From: Marsupella aquatica
Taxonomy: Eukaryota; Marchantiophyta
DNA length: 64,000 nucleotides
Assembly: GCA_973895155.1 (NCBI GenBank)
Contig: OZ316892.1
Location: 62,001 to 126,000 of the forward strand
Direction: 5' to 3'
Part shown: positions 34,700-47,000 of the stretch, one piece after another
Layout of the letters: the number at the start of each line of letters is the position of its first letter
How positions within the stretch are numbered: the stretch's first letter is position 1
Made by a program: the position numbers and the translations under genes
Notes under the pieces: model-generated
Told to the model about the DNA's origin: nothing
Seen by the model: the letters and a program-made list of their open reading frames with translations, nothing else
Databases searched by the model: none

Positions 34700-36735
34700 C
34701 ACCCCATAAGCACCAAAGTTGTGCATAGTTGGTGCTCGGGTAAAGGGCGTTGAATTGTACAGTCCTTCTGCATTACCCGAGCACACTGTGGCTGTGCGTT
34801 ATAGAATACCCCATCCCTCGTACCCCCAACCTTCAAAATACTGTAATTTGATACATACATACCCTTCGGTGCACATTGACATTGTTTTGCATTACCCCAG
34901 AACATGGTGGTTGTGGGTTTTGGAAAACCCCATCCCTCGTACCCCCCAACCTTCAAAATACTATAATTTGATAATACATGTACCCTTTGGAACACATTGG
35001 CACTTGCATTACCTCATGGTGGTTGTGCGTTTTGGAATACCCCATCCCTCGTACCTCAACCTTCAAAATACTGTAATTTGATACATACATACCCTTCAGA
35101 GCACATTGGCACTTGCATTACCCCAGCACATGGTGGCTGTGCGTTTTGGAATACCCCATCCATCGTACCCCCCAACCTTCAATACTGTAATTTGATACAT
35201 ACGTACCCTTCGGTGCACATTTACATTTGCATTACCCTAGCACATGGTGGCTGTGCATTTTGGAATACCCCATCCCTCATACCCCTCAACCTTCAAAATA
35301 TTGTAATCTGATATATACATACCCCTTTGGAGCACATTGGCACTTGCATTACCCCAACACATGGTGGCTGTGAGTTTTGGAATACCCCATCCGTCGTACC
35401 CCCAACCTTTATAATACTGTAATTTGATAATACATGTACCCTTTGGAACACATTGGCACTTGCATAACCTCATGGTGGTTGTGCGTTTTGGAATACCCCA
35501 TCCCTCGTACCTCAACCTTCAAAATACTGTAATTTGATACATACATACCCTTCAGAGCACATTGGCACTTGCATTACCCGAGCACTTGGTGACTATGCGT
35601 TTTGGAATACCCCATCCCTCGTACCTCAACCTTCAAAATACTGTAATTTGATATATACATACCCTTCGGAGCACATTGGCACTTGCATTACCCCAGGACA
35701 TGGTGGCTGTGCATTTTGGAATACCCCATCCCTCATACCCCTCAACCTTCAAAATACTGTAATTTGATATATACATGTACCCTTTGGAACACATTGGCAC
35801 TTGCATTACCTCATGGTGGTTGTGCGTTTTGGAATACCCCATCCCTCATACCTCAACCTTCAAAATACTGTAATTTGATACATACATACCCTTCAGAGCA
35901 CATTGGCACTTGCATTACCCGAGCACTTGGTGACTATGCGTTTTGGAATACCCCATCCCTCATACCCCCCAACCTTCAAAATACTGTAATTTGATATATA
36001 CATACCCTTCGGAGCACATTGGCACTTGCATTACCCCAGCACATGGTGGCTGTGCGTTTTGGAATACCCCATCCCTCGTACCCCCAACCTTCAATACTGT
36101 AATTTGATACATACGTACCCTTCGATGCACATTTACATTTGCATTACCCCAGCACATGGTGGCTGTGCATTTTGGAATACCCCATCCCTCATACCCCTCA
36201 ACCTTCAAAATACTGTAATCTGATATATACATACCCTTTGGAGCACATTGGCACTTGCATTACCCCAGCACATGGTGGCTGTGAGTTTTGGAATACTCCA
36301 TCCGTCGTACCCCCCAACCTTCAAAATACTGTAATTTGATATATAGATACCCTTTGGAGCACATTGGCACTTGCATTACCCCAGCACATGGTGGCTATGC
36401 ATTTTGGAATACCCCATCCGTCGTACCACCCAACCTTCAAAATACTGTAATTTGAAACATACATATCCATCCGAGCACATGGACATTTGCATTACCCCAA
36501 CACATGGTGGCTGTGCATTTTGGAATACCCCATCCCTCATACCCCTCAACCTTCAAAATACTGTAATTTGATATATACATACCCTTCGGAGCACATTGGC
36601 ACTTGTATTACCCCACCACATGGTGGCTGTGAGTTTTGGAATACCCCATCCGTCGTACCCCCCAACCTTCAAAATATTGTAATTTGATACAAACATACCC
36701 TTTGGAGCACATTGACATTTGCATTACCCCAGCAC
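34700..36735. repeat. 116-bp satellite array, about 17 copies
   Basis: Tandem array with a unit close to 116 bp. Recognisable blocks are GGAATACCCCATCC, TACCCCCCAACCTTCAAAA, TACTGTAATTTGATA, CATACCCTTCGGAGCACATT, GCACTTGCATTACCCCAGCA and CATGGTGGCTGTG. Some units are shortened to about 100-113 bp by loss of the AGCACATGG block. ORFs crossing it are artefacts of a unit length near a multiple of three. Confidence 0.92.
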
Positions 36736-36950
36736 ATAATTATATACAAGCCATCCGGATAGTGCACTGTGATGCCCGTTGAGCTCAAATTGCCATCGGA
36801 AGCTATGGGACAGATTGCTTGACAGAATTCCACAATTACTTGTTATACTGTATAGTTGATATATTCTTGTGTTCATTTTTCCTGTCCATTTGGAAATTGC
36901 ACAAATTAACAAAAGTATCCATAAAGGTCTGTCATCGTAGAAAGTGATGA
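36736..36950. repeat. Dispersed repeat copy, matches 40338-40555
   Basis: A block starting CACATAATTATATACAAGCC and ending near GTCTGTCATCGTAGAAAG. It recurs in the same orientation at about 40338-40555 with small indels and substitutions. It joins the end of the 116-bp satellite directly, so array and dispersed unit were probably copied together. No coding content is evident. Confidence 0.8.
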
Positions 36951-38600
36951 CATCAAGTCAATTTTGAGCACTCCCTCAGAGGTGTAATTGTTCAGCATTT
37001 GTAAATACCTTGCACTATATATCATGACTGTACACATTGAATTAGTTCTACTCAGCCATTTCCCACGTCCAAATTTGAATGGTGACACTTTTGATACTAA
37101 CGGAGTTTGAAGGTTTCAACATGAATGCTATTGCTGCAAAAATGTTTAACCGGAAATGTTATGGGAGTTTACGGTTTAACCAGAAATGTTATGGGAGCCT
37201 ATGAGCGACAAGCACATTAAGTAACCAGATTGAAGACGGGCAATAGGAATTCTAGAAGCCCAATTATACTTCCCGACCATAATACCATCCCAACCATGGC
37301 GCAGAAGGGAATTTGAAGGCGGCAAGCACATTAAGGAACCAAATTGAAGGCGGACAGGAATTCTAGAAGGCCAATGCTTCCCAACTATAATACCAGCCCA
37401 ACCATGGCGTTGAAGGGAATTTGAAGAAAGTGATGACGTCAAGTCAATTTTAAGCACTCCCTCGGAGGTGTAATTGTTCAGCATTTGTAAATACCTCGCA
37501 CTATATATCACGACTGTACACATTGAATTAGTTCTAATCAGCCATTTCCCACATCCAAAATTGAATGGTGACACTTTTGATACTAACGGAGATTAAAGGT
37601 TTCGACATGAATGCTATTGCTGCAAAAATGTTTAACCGAAAATGTTATGGGAGTCGACTACGGTTTAACCAGAAATGTTATGGGAGCTAATCAGCCATTT
37701 CCCACGTCCAAAATTGAATGGTGACACTTTTGATACTAACAGAGATTAAAGGTTTCGACATGAATGCTATTGCTGCAAAAATATTTAACCGGAAATGTTA
37801 TGGGAGTCGACTACGGTTTAACCAGAAATGTTATGGGAGCTAATCAGCCATTTCCCACGTCCAAAATTGAATGGTGACACTTTTGACACTAACGTAGTTT
37901 AAAGGTTTCGACAGGAATGCTATTGCTGCAAAAATGTTTAACCAGAAATGTTATGGGAGTCGACTATAGTTTAACCGGAAATGTTATGGGAGCTAATCAG
38001 CCATTTCCCACGTCCAAATTGAATGGTGACACTTTTGATACTAACAGAGATTAAAGGTTTCGACAGGAATGCTATTGCTGCAAAAATGTTTAACCAGAAA
38101 TGTTATGGGAGTCGACTATAGTTTAACCGGAAATGTTATGGGAGCTAATCAGCCATTTCCCACGTCCAAATTGAATGGTGACACTTTTGATACTAACGGA
38201 GATTAAAGGTTTCAACATGAATGCTATTGCTGCAAAAATGTTTAACCGGAAATGTTATGGGAGTCTACGGTTTAATCGGAAATGTTATGGGAGTCTACAG
38301 TTTAACCGGAAAATTATGGGAGTCTACGGTTTAACCGGAAAATTATGTTATGGGAGCCTACGAGCGACAAGCACATTAAAGAACCAGATTGCAGACGGGC
38401 AATAGGAATTCTAGAAGACCAAATGAATACTTTCCGACCATAATACCAGCCCAACCATGGCACAAAAGGGAATTTGAAGGTGAAGAGCACATTAAGGAAC
38501 CAGATTGAAGGTGGGCGGCAGGAATTCTAGAAAGCCAATCTTTTCCGACTAAAATACCACCCCAACCATAGTGCAGAAGGGAAGGGTCTGTCGGCAATTT
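36950..38600. repeat. ~153-bp tandem array and associated ~115-bp repeats
   Basis: Five or more tandem copies of a unit of about 152-155 bp start at about 37534, 37687, 37838, 37992 and 38146. Each runs from CTAATCAGCCATTTCCCACG through GAATGGTGACACTTTTGATA and ATGAATGCTATTGCTGCAAA to AACCGGAAATGTTATGGGAG. A nested unit of about 30 bp (TTTAACCGGAAATGTTATGG plus GAGTCTACGG) is amplified at 38240-38360. On both sides lie copies of a second unit of about 115 bp (AGCACATTAAGGAACCAGAT ... CCCAACCATGGCGCAGAAGG). No coding function is evident. Confidence 0.85.
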
Positions 38601-40886
38601 GAATTACTTGTTCCTAGGCTGCTGCAAAGTGCAAGCAAGTGGGGACGTGGGTTCCCACTTTAGTTAGACAAACCATATCGAAGAAATTCATTGAACATGG
38701 GACGAACGAAAGTATTGTGCTTGCAAAAAGAATAGAGACAGTTTGTGTCTATCCCAACTTCATATTCTCGTTGCCTTTGGCAACAGAGAAGAAGATTTAA
38801 TTGCACAATGAATTGGTAATACAGAGCGTACAATGGTTTTGGTGGGGACAGTTGCCAACTCAATAACTTTGAGCTTTTAACTATGTTATGGCCTACCTAA
38901 TTATCTCTGAAAGTGCTCAGACAATAAATGTTCACCTATTGCTGTAAAGTATAAACATTGTGCACGTTCAGTTCCGCTACTTGAATTTACTAAATCAAAT
39001 TGGCAAGTGTTGGATTACACATCACTTCCCAAGTTAAAGCAACTTAAATTAGCTGGAGTGAGGGTCGCCACCTATTGGAATTTGGAACTGGAGTGCTTCT
39101 TGTGCACCACCATCAGCTTTGCCTTGGCCAACTTTTGGTGTAGTCCTCCCATCAAGCGTGCGCAGCCCCTGAGACACGAATTGCAGCTCATGAGCTTCAA
39201 ACGCTCTACAAGCATTACAAGCATTTGTGTGGCAATTCTAATGGTTGTCGTGAGCAATTGAAGGATAGACTTATACTGTAGATAATAATGCCGGCAGCCC
39301 CATCCCAATTTCCTCATTCCAATCAGTAGTGTGCTCTGATTTATTCCACAGCTCTTATGGGGCCCAATAGAAACTTCCAACCATGGTAACTCAAATGAGC
39401 AAGAAGCAAAAGAGGTATTCATCAATTTGACTAACCGGTGTTGCGACAACGCTCGCTCGAAAGGACTCAAATAATTCCAATGCCAATTTTCAAGTGGCTC
39501 GCTCAGCCACTCGCTGCGAGTTTAGGGAGCTACCTTCGGTTCTGCTGTTGCATGAAGACACGGAATTGGCCAAAAAATTTGCAAACAGTTATGTGAAGGA
39601 GAAACGATGCAGGTGGGGCAAGTCAATGGCCCGAGCCAAACTCAAAGCATTGATTCAGAGCTTGAAAGCGAACAAAATGGCAGCTAACTAAAAAGTTTTG
39701 CTGTGGTGGGTGTGTTGACCTCGCCACACAACAACTCATGGGACGGTAGGGTGAAACAAGTTATAAAAAGTTAAGTTCCAAGATTTTTGGCTCTTAACTT
39801 TCCAGTGAAGTACTCGCAAAATGACGGACACTAACTAGAGATTGTTAGTGATTTAACTATCAGATTTAACTATGAGTGCGAGTTGAGCCGGCAGGAACCC
39901 TGCGCCTATTTTCCTTTGATTTAACAGGATTAGTTGAAAAGATAACCCACCCTAAGAAATTTAACTAGGCGCAGGGGGGTTCCGGACAGCCCAAATGTCT
40001 ATTTTTACTTAGAATCTCATGAACTTGAGCGAGTATTTAACCAAAAAGTTAAGTGCAAACACACATGGAACTTATCTTTTTTTCACCCCCGCACTCACAT
40101 TAATGTTTGTCGTGGTAGAAGAGCAGAGAGCCAGAGCCAGGCACTCTTTCAGTCCCACTTTGTCTTGGCTTGGGTTTGTTACTTACTATGCTCCATGTTG
40201 ACGACATTGCCTACTCCTTGTTCCTCCTCAGACCCAATGACATCAGACTTTTAACATGACGGGTTTTTCAGTTAGAACTGGGGATAGGAGAAAAAATTGT
40301 CTTTAATCAATGCAAATGATCAGAACAGCCACACATTCAAGCACATAATTATATACAAGCCATCCGGATAGTGCACTTGTGATGCTCGTTGAACTCAAAC
40401 TGCCATCGGAAGCTATGGACAAAATGCTTGACAGAATTACACAATCACTTGTTATACATAGTTGATATATTCCTGAATTTATTTTTCCTGTCCACTTGGA
40501 AATTGCACAGATTAACAGAAGTATCCATGAAGGTCTATCATCGTAGAAAGAGATTTCCAGCAAAAACTTGTAAGAAAATTGCAAGACGTGAGGTGCTCAA
40601 CAGTTTTTTGTGTCTTGGCCAGTCTTGGGAGGCCATAGGCATTCGTCTATTTGCAGGACATTTGTTAGCTTTTTTGGGTTTGCATAGATTACGGTACGGT
40701 GGCTATAGAGAGCAAATTGCCCGCCATTGCTTGCGGATATGAAGGAAATGCTAAGTCGAGCAGCAATTCCAACCAGAAGAGAGAAGAGACGGGTACAAAG
40801 GAAGATAGCAGGAGAGCTAGAACTATAATGCGACAGAAGTGGCAGTAAGTTAATTTGAAGGCTGCTTTCACGCTCTGTCAAAAAAT
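38600..40886. other. Mostly non-coding; short ORF at 39494-39691
   Basis: Contains the dispersed repeat at 40338-40555. The short plus-strand ORF at 39494-39691 has a charged, basic C-terminus (RWGKSMARAKLKALIQSLK) and looks coding-like. It has no ATG at its start and no domain that I recognise. It may be a fragment of a decayed element. The rest shows nothing recognisable. Confidence 0.35.
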
Positions 40887-41582
40887 ATGAAAAAGTTTTG
40901 TCTCGGTATGGACATCCAACGACAACTGCTCCAAAGATCTCCTCTCAAGGCACTTGACAAACATGCCGTAGTGAATGACTACAAAGCAAACTTTGACCCG
41001 TGTAACCAATCAGACTTCAAGCAGTTGGAATCTATCTACATCAAATGGGGCGACCCGGTGATCTATGAATTTATCAAGTTCATTGAGGCGCCGGTGGGTA
41101 AATTTACTTGGGCTAAGCTAGCCTCCGGTATTGAGCATCATCACATTTCAGCTCTGGTGGAATCCACACTCAAGATTTTCCCAACGGCTTAGTGACTCCG
41201 AGGTGTCTACTATCCTCTTCGACTATGTGGGCAGGAATCTGCGGTCAGTGTTGTTTTTGCTTCTCCTACAGGCACTTACCGGCCGCGTGTTCTACATCAC
41301 GGCCCCATTATTTTGACAACCTGGTAACACAATTCAACATTCGTGAAGCAGGAACTCAACATCCCACACATCAAAAGGAACGGCCGGATCACGAGGTCCT
41401 ACAAGTGTGCCAAGGGGTGGAGTATAAGGCAAGGCAGAAGGCAGCTTTTTGGCAGGCGTAGGATGAGGAGCAGCAACAACGGGAGGAAGCTGAATTACAA
41501 CACCTGGCATTACGGGCCCAAGAGTTTGAGGCGGATCGGGCATAGACCCAGGTGTGGATTAGCATTGAGTCTAGAGAGTAAA
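40887..41582 (+). pseudogene. Fossil ORF of unknown family, multiple frame breaks
   Basis: Plus-strand coding-like sequence in three frames. The first (40887-41192) contains IYEFIKFIEAPVGKFTWAKL. The second (about 41190-41316) contains STILFDYVGRNLRSVLFLLL. The third (to 41582) contains YKARQKAAFWQA, a TAG stop, then a charged helix DEEQQQREEAELQHLALRAQ. It looks like a protein with a C-terminal coiled coil broken by at least two frameshifts and stops. No family assigned; a gag-like origin is possible given the surroundings. Confidence 0.35.
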
Positions 41583-42540
41583 TAATATATCACAACTGTA
41601 CAGAGTGAATTAGTTCTAATCAGGAAGCCTGGTCTTCTTTAATTTGTATCTCATTTCCCACGTCCAAAATTGAATGGTGACACATTTGATGCTAACGGAG
41701 TTTAAAGGTTTCAACATGAAAGCTATGGGAGTCTACGGTTTAACCAGAAATGTTATGGGAGCCTCCACTTTAACCAGAAATGTTGTGGGAGTCCATATGC
41801 TGAAACTTGGAGACATACCATGCATCGCATGTGAGACACAGCCTTTACATAAGAGTCTTGTATGGTGGGTTGGACAGTGAAGGCAATTTGGGTCCTAGGA
41901 GTGTCTGAATGGAGTTGCGACACAGATGGAGGTGAGTAGCAAGGCATGAATACCGCAACCATGGATGTTGTACAGAAGAGAAGCTCCATCACTGCACACT
42001 TGGCCTGAAACCACGCCACGCCACTGCCACCAGTAAGCATCAAAAACGCAACCATTCGGAAACGCCTTCGCTCGAAGACTGCATCCGACAATGACTCTAA
42101 TCCATCACTTGTTGCAATTATTGACGACGTCAGTACGCCATCCAAGCGACACAAGATTCAAGATGCAGATTGAAGGGAATTTGGAGGTGGCGAGCACAGT
42201 CAAGGACCAGATTGAAGGCCAACAACAAGAATTCTCGAAGGCCAATGCTTCCCGACCAAAATACCAACCCAACAATAATGCAGAAGGGAATTTGAAGGTG
42301 ACGAGCACATTAAAGAACCAGATTGAAGGCTGGTACAGGAATTCTAGAAGCATTGACCAAGCTTTGTTTCCTTTGTATTTCTCACGAACCTAATTGAATG
42401 GTGACACTTTTGATGCTAACGGAGTCCAATGGTTTCAACATGAATGTTATAGCTGCAAAAGACTTTTATTGGAAATGTTATTGGAGTGTGGGACTACAAG
42501 TGAGTCACAATGAATGCTAGTGGTGTATGAACACTTAAAA
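41583..42540. repeat. Scattered copies of the 36.9-38.6 kb repeats
   Basis: Diverged copies of the two units seen at 36.9-38.6 kb. The TTTCCCACG / GAATGGTGACAC / TTAACCAGAAATGTTATGGG unit lies at about 41650-41790 and 42390-42500. The AGCACA...AACCAGATTGAAGG unit lies at about 42190-42355. This places the two units together at several sites, as parts of one larger dispersed repeat. Confidence 0.75.
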
Positions 42541-43022
42541 AATAATGTTATGGGAGCCTACGGCAACCACCCATAAGTCACCCTAATCAATACTAGCGGA
42601 GTTTAAAGGTTTTGATAATAATGTTGTGGGAGTCCAAATGTTGAAACGTTGAGACCGTGCACTGCATGTAGGAGACCATGCACCGCATTCCCTAAATACC
42701 CTAAAATGGCCTGAAGACCGGCCTCATTGCACGCGCTGTGCAGGGAAGATATATACAGTCTACTTCTAATCTTCTTCCGTAACAGCCTTTCTCGGGCAGC
42801 CTTTTGTAGTAGTATTCAACCAACGAGCGCCTGCACGAGAAACTGAGAAAGTGCTGTGGATGAAGTACTGTAGTTGATTAGATGCTTCTGAGAGTTTGCA
42901 ATAATTGTCCAAACTTGTCCAAACCCACTTCACCACAATGAAAACAATGTAGATAAGCGTGAAATCTTGGCAGCTCTCTAGACAATCTCATGTCCCTGCT
43001 GTGCAACTGGGAGGGTAGGGTA

Positions 43023-43320
43023 CGTTTACTGCCTTCGCGGTAAGGAAATTGTGACACTGAAATGTAAGGTGACCGACTCTCCCGCATTTCTTACAGGCAC
43101 CACGGACGTCATCCGCGCTCGAGTCCGTGAGACAGGCTAAGGCGAGAAGCCCTTGGAAACTGTCGTACGCATTCTGCTGGTCCTCTATTATCCCGCCTTC
43201 TGGAATAGATGCACTCGCGCCCCCCACTAGAGCACCGCGGAGGGCATCCGCTTGGAATGCTTGCGCTGCCTTCTGGTCCGGAGCATAAGGATCGTAACTT
43301 TGATTTGAAGTGAATTATAA
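43023..43320 (-). CDS. Exon with CCHC zinc knuckle (SREK1IP1-like)
   Basis: Minus-strand open stretch encoding YDPYAPDQKAAQAF, then NAYDSFQGLLALA, then GACKKCGRVGHLTFQCHNFL. The last is a perfect C-x2-C-x4-H-x4-C zinc knuckle. The surrounding residues match, from memory, the short eukaryotic zinc-knuckle proteins related to human SREK1IP1, implicated in RNA splicing. This knuckle does not resemble a retroviral gag knuckle. The frame reaches TGA at 43025-43023 soon after the knuckle, and no start codon was found upstream. It may be one exon of a host gene or a captured fragment; no further exons were found. Confidence 0.5.
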
Positions 43321-43329
43321 ATTCTTCTC

Positions 43330-44063
43330 CCCACACTTCAGGGACTTTGCAATCTGTTCCAACGCAAAGGACCCTGGTGAGCTCAGCTCAACTCAGTGGG
43401 GCCGTAGCATAAGTAGAAGGTCCTTCATTGATCTTCTAGCTCCCAACACTTCAGGCACTTTGCATGAGTCTCGTCGTAGTAGTACGTACCCGTAAATTGT
43501 GGCGCTTGATTCAATTGTTGAGTGAGCTTTACTTCTCCTTCTCAACAAGAGGGGTTGCACACCAACTTTGCCACAACACTTGCTACCACCCATCAACAAG
43601 CTAGTTGATTTTGAGCACAACCTTTACATGGTATGCTTCTTAGTTGGTATTTTTGAAATGTCTTTTAATTGGAAGTTCACACCCATTGATTCAGTCCTTA
43701 GATTGATTTTTGGTAGGGTGTAGCTCATATAGAAATAGTGATACAATGATTGTTTCTTTCACGTTCCTAACCTCACAGAGTTTACTTTAGTCTCTTTTGG
43801 ATACCCTGTTACAATCTACAAAGTAGTTATTTGCTTTTAGGTAAACATTTGTCTTGCATGTCATTTGTACTTTGCTAGGTTGGAAGTCTAAATGCTAACA
43901 CTTTGGCAACAATAGGTTCCAGTTTCCTATGTTAAATGTGTACAGTCAGAAGGGAGCCAGAGTATATTCTTAAGGGCTTTTATTGTTCAAGGACTTACTG
44001 CAAGCAAGTGAAACTTGTTAGTTAAGTACAAGCTCATTTTGGCATTAATTTGATGTTTGTTTG
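43330..44063. other. Spacer to the 44-48 kb insertion
   Basis: No gene is supported. A motif pair (CACTTCAGGGACTTTGCA at about 43335 and CACTTCAGGCACTTTGCA at about 43448) marks a small diverged duplication of about 113 bp. The last five bases (GTTTG, 44059-44063) are the left target duplication of the insertion that follows. Confidence 0.45.
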
Positions 44064-47000
44064 TGTGACACGGGTAACGTGTCACTTGACCGAACCCAGG
44101 TCGTAGATTAGGACTTATACGGTCATTAGGACCGTAGCCATAGCATAGAATAGCACGTATAGCCGTCAAGTTGCCATTATGATTAGATTAGGAGTAGGTT
44201 AAGATAACCGAATAATTACGAGTTCAGGAAAGGGATTATTACGCATGACCGAGGTAAGGTGGCGGCAGCGGAGTAAAAATCAGTTAGAAGAATCACGCTT
44301 GGACCGAGATGCCGACTTCAGCTCGTTATCAATGACCAAACGGCCTGACCTTCTCACGCTCGGGCTAGTCCGGGCACCCCCATAAGAGAGGAGCCGATGG
44401 CACTGTGGGCCATTCGCTCACGTTTACCTTTTTGGAATTCACGGACGCTGCCATCCGCTCGCCTTTTTGATTGAATCTAGTCGACCTTTACGAGGAAATT
44501 ATCGAGGGAGAAGAGCGGAATGTGGCGAGATTTAGTCAGGACGAGCGAGGCCTCCGTGAAAAAGGACCAGCCAGGTGGGAACGTGGACGCAACGAACCGG
44601 ACTACGAGGTTAGTATGACCCTCACAACCTTGGGATTTTGGACCTTGTTTGGCGAGGTAGGTGCTAAGTTCTCCGAGACTTACTGGTACTCTTGCCCCGA
44701 GAAAGCCGCTTACGAACGAAGGTACGCAAAGCTGGTAACCAAGGTAGCACTGGTTAATTGCGAAAGGACAGCCATCACCAGGGATTCTAGCTATAATGAG
44801 CTGCGAGACTACATCACCGAACTATATCTCAGCGAGGAAGGGCTTAGATCGGTAGCAGAGGCGATTCTTGAGGTTCCAGCTAAGTTCTTTAAGCTGAAGG
44901 GCAACCAGCGGCTTACTCAAGCGGAGTTTGACAAGATTCCGGGGTACCTAGACCAGCAGATCGCAGCCGAAAAGCGCCAAGAAGACATCAGCAGACAACG
45001 GGAAGCGGCGCGTAATCTCACGTTCCTTGGGGAAAGCTCCAACGCCTTCAACTGGGATATGGCTACCCCAGCGCCTCAACCGATGACCACCGGAGTACCG
45101 CCGAACCAGTCCCAAGTCCGTCCAGTAATCAACGCGGAGTGTTCTTCGGGTTCCGAGCGAGCTAGTCTGCAACTCGAACAACATCCTCGTAAGTGGTCAA
45201 GGACTACGATGGCCCCCGAATCAACACGGACCGACGCCGTGCCTGCACCTGCCCCGGCAAACCCCCCGGCCAACCAGACCCGACGGCCCCCGGATAACCC
45301 GAAGTCCAACTTATTACAGGTAATCCGCTCCCCGAGGTAGTCTGGATCGCGATCAAGAAACTTGAACATGCGGACTATCTCAAGGAGCATCAGTTGGAGC
45401 GGTTCGCCCACTTACTATGGAGGCCGTGCACCGCTGGGCCGAAGGAGATTTGTGAGTTCATCTCCAATTTCGACACTGATGCGTCAACCACCAAGGTTTC
45501 GGGGCAGACCTTATCACTCACGGAGCATCGGTTAACGCAAATTTTCGGCCTACCAACCGGGCCGGTGCCGGTGGAAATCCGAATTCGGGATAAGGAGTAT
45601 ACGCCGCGGCACTTCAAACCCGAGGGTAAGACAGACAACGGATACAAGCAGGGGGCGTGCACCAACTTAACCTGTATGGAGCGGCTTAACTTCATACGGA
45701 CTACCCTACACATGATTGAGCCACGATCCGAGATTTCCCTCTGCACGATAGTGCAGGTGGAACAGTACAAACGATGAAACTGGGCCCAATTCTTCTACCG
45801 AAGATTCTCGGGGGAGCTGAAGCGGGCTCAGGGTGGTATGGCTATTGGAGGGAAGACTTACTTGGGGAGTCATATCGCCATTATCCTCGCCTGGTACAAG
45901 GCACGGCGGGAGGCCAGAGGAAAGAATACGGCCACCTCAGCCCCGGGTAATGTCACCCCCGCCCCAGAGGAGGCAACCCCGACTACGCGGACTACTGTCC
46001 CTCGGACAAACCCCGAGCCGGAAGCCCCGACTAATACTCCGCAACCGCCCCCTGTGGAAATTCCACCGCCTCCTTCCGTTGAGCCTCTGCTACCTGCAGT
46101 ACAACCACCCCCAATCCCTCCACCACCTGAAGAAACCTTCCCCTCCCCAGCGCTGACTACGGAGGAGCTCATTGCCCCTGCCGAGGAACCACCGGTACCC
46201 GAGAGGATGGAGGACTACCAAGTAGCCCCGGGGACCATGGCCTACGACCTGGTCCAGAAGTTTAGCCAGACTATGTCTGGGGAGTTGGCGACATACATCG
46301 GACAACAAGTCTCGGCGTACTTTCAGCCAGCCTTCTTCATGTTAGAGCACCAACCACGGATCGTCAGCCGCTTGGAAGAAGAACTCATGGCGAAGGGGAA
46401 TGAGATCGGGCGTCTCCAGATGCTGGTAGAGCACCTCGAGGAGGAGGCAATGACCCGCCGCAAGGATTTAGTCCGCACTGTCGAACAGAAGGACGGACTA
46501 ACCCAAGAGTTAAGCGGAGCGCAGGCCGAACTCAAGAAGCTGGACGACACCGTGCTTCAATTACGCTCAGAATCTTCGGCTCGGGTTACCAGCCTGACCG
46601 ACCTCAACAAACAATTCTTGCAGGCAGCACAGCAGGTGGCTAGTCTCTCCGCCGAACGAGATAAATTGCTAGCGCAGGACCAGGTCCATCGCGACGCCAT
46701 CGACCAGCTCAACTTGGAGGTGGCGCGGCTCCAGACTGAAGCCGACGAAGTTGCAAACAAGGCGAAGGAAGCATTACGGGACAACAAGGCTTTGCAGGAC
46801 CGCGTCACCCTGCTCGTCCTCCAGCGGGGAAAACCTGGGCCCACCTCTGATCAAGGCGGCTCGAGGTCTCGCCCCGACAAGGGGACCAGCCCTGGTCCAA
46901 CCACTGCACACACGTAAGGGGTAGTTAGCGAAGGGTAGAAGCAGGCGCCGCGCGAGGCGGTTAAGTCAGTGGCATCTTTTAGTTAGGCGTAACGACAGAA

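Noticed and set aside
34719-36687. Series of plus-strand ORFs with repeated WLCILEYPIP and FWNTPSLIPLNLQ
   Set aside because: They are translations of the 116-bp satellite, shift frame between units and start anywhere in the unit; not genes.
40887-41192. Functional small protein containing EFIKFIEAPVGKFTW
   Set aside because: The coding signal continues in two other frames with a TAG inside, so a broken gene is the better reading.
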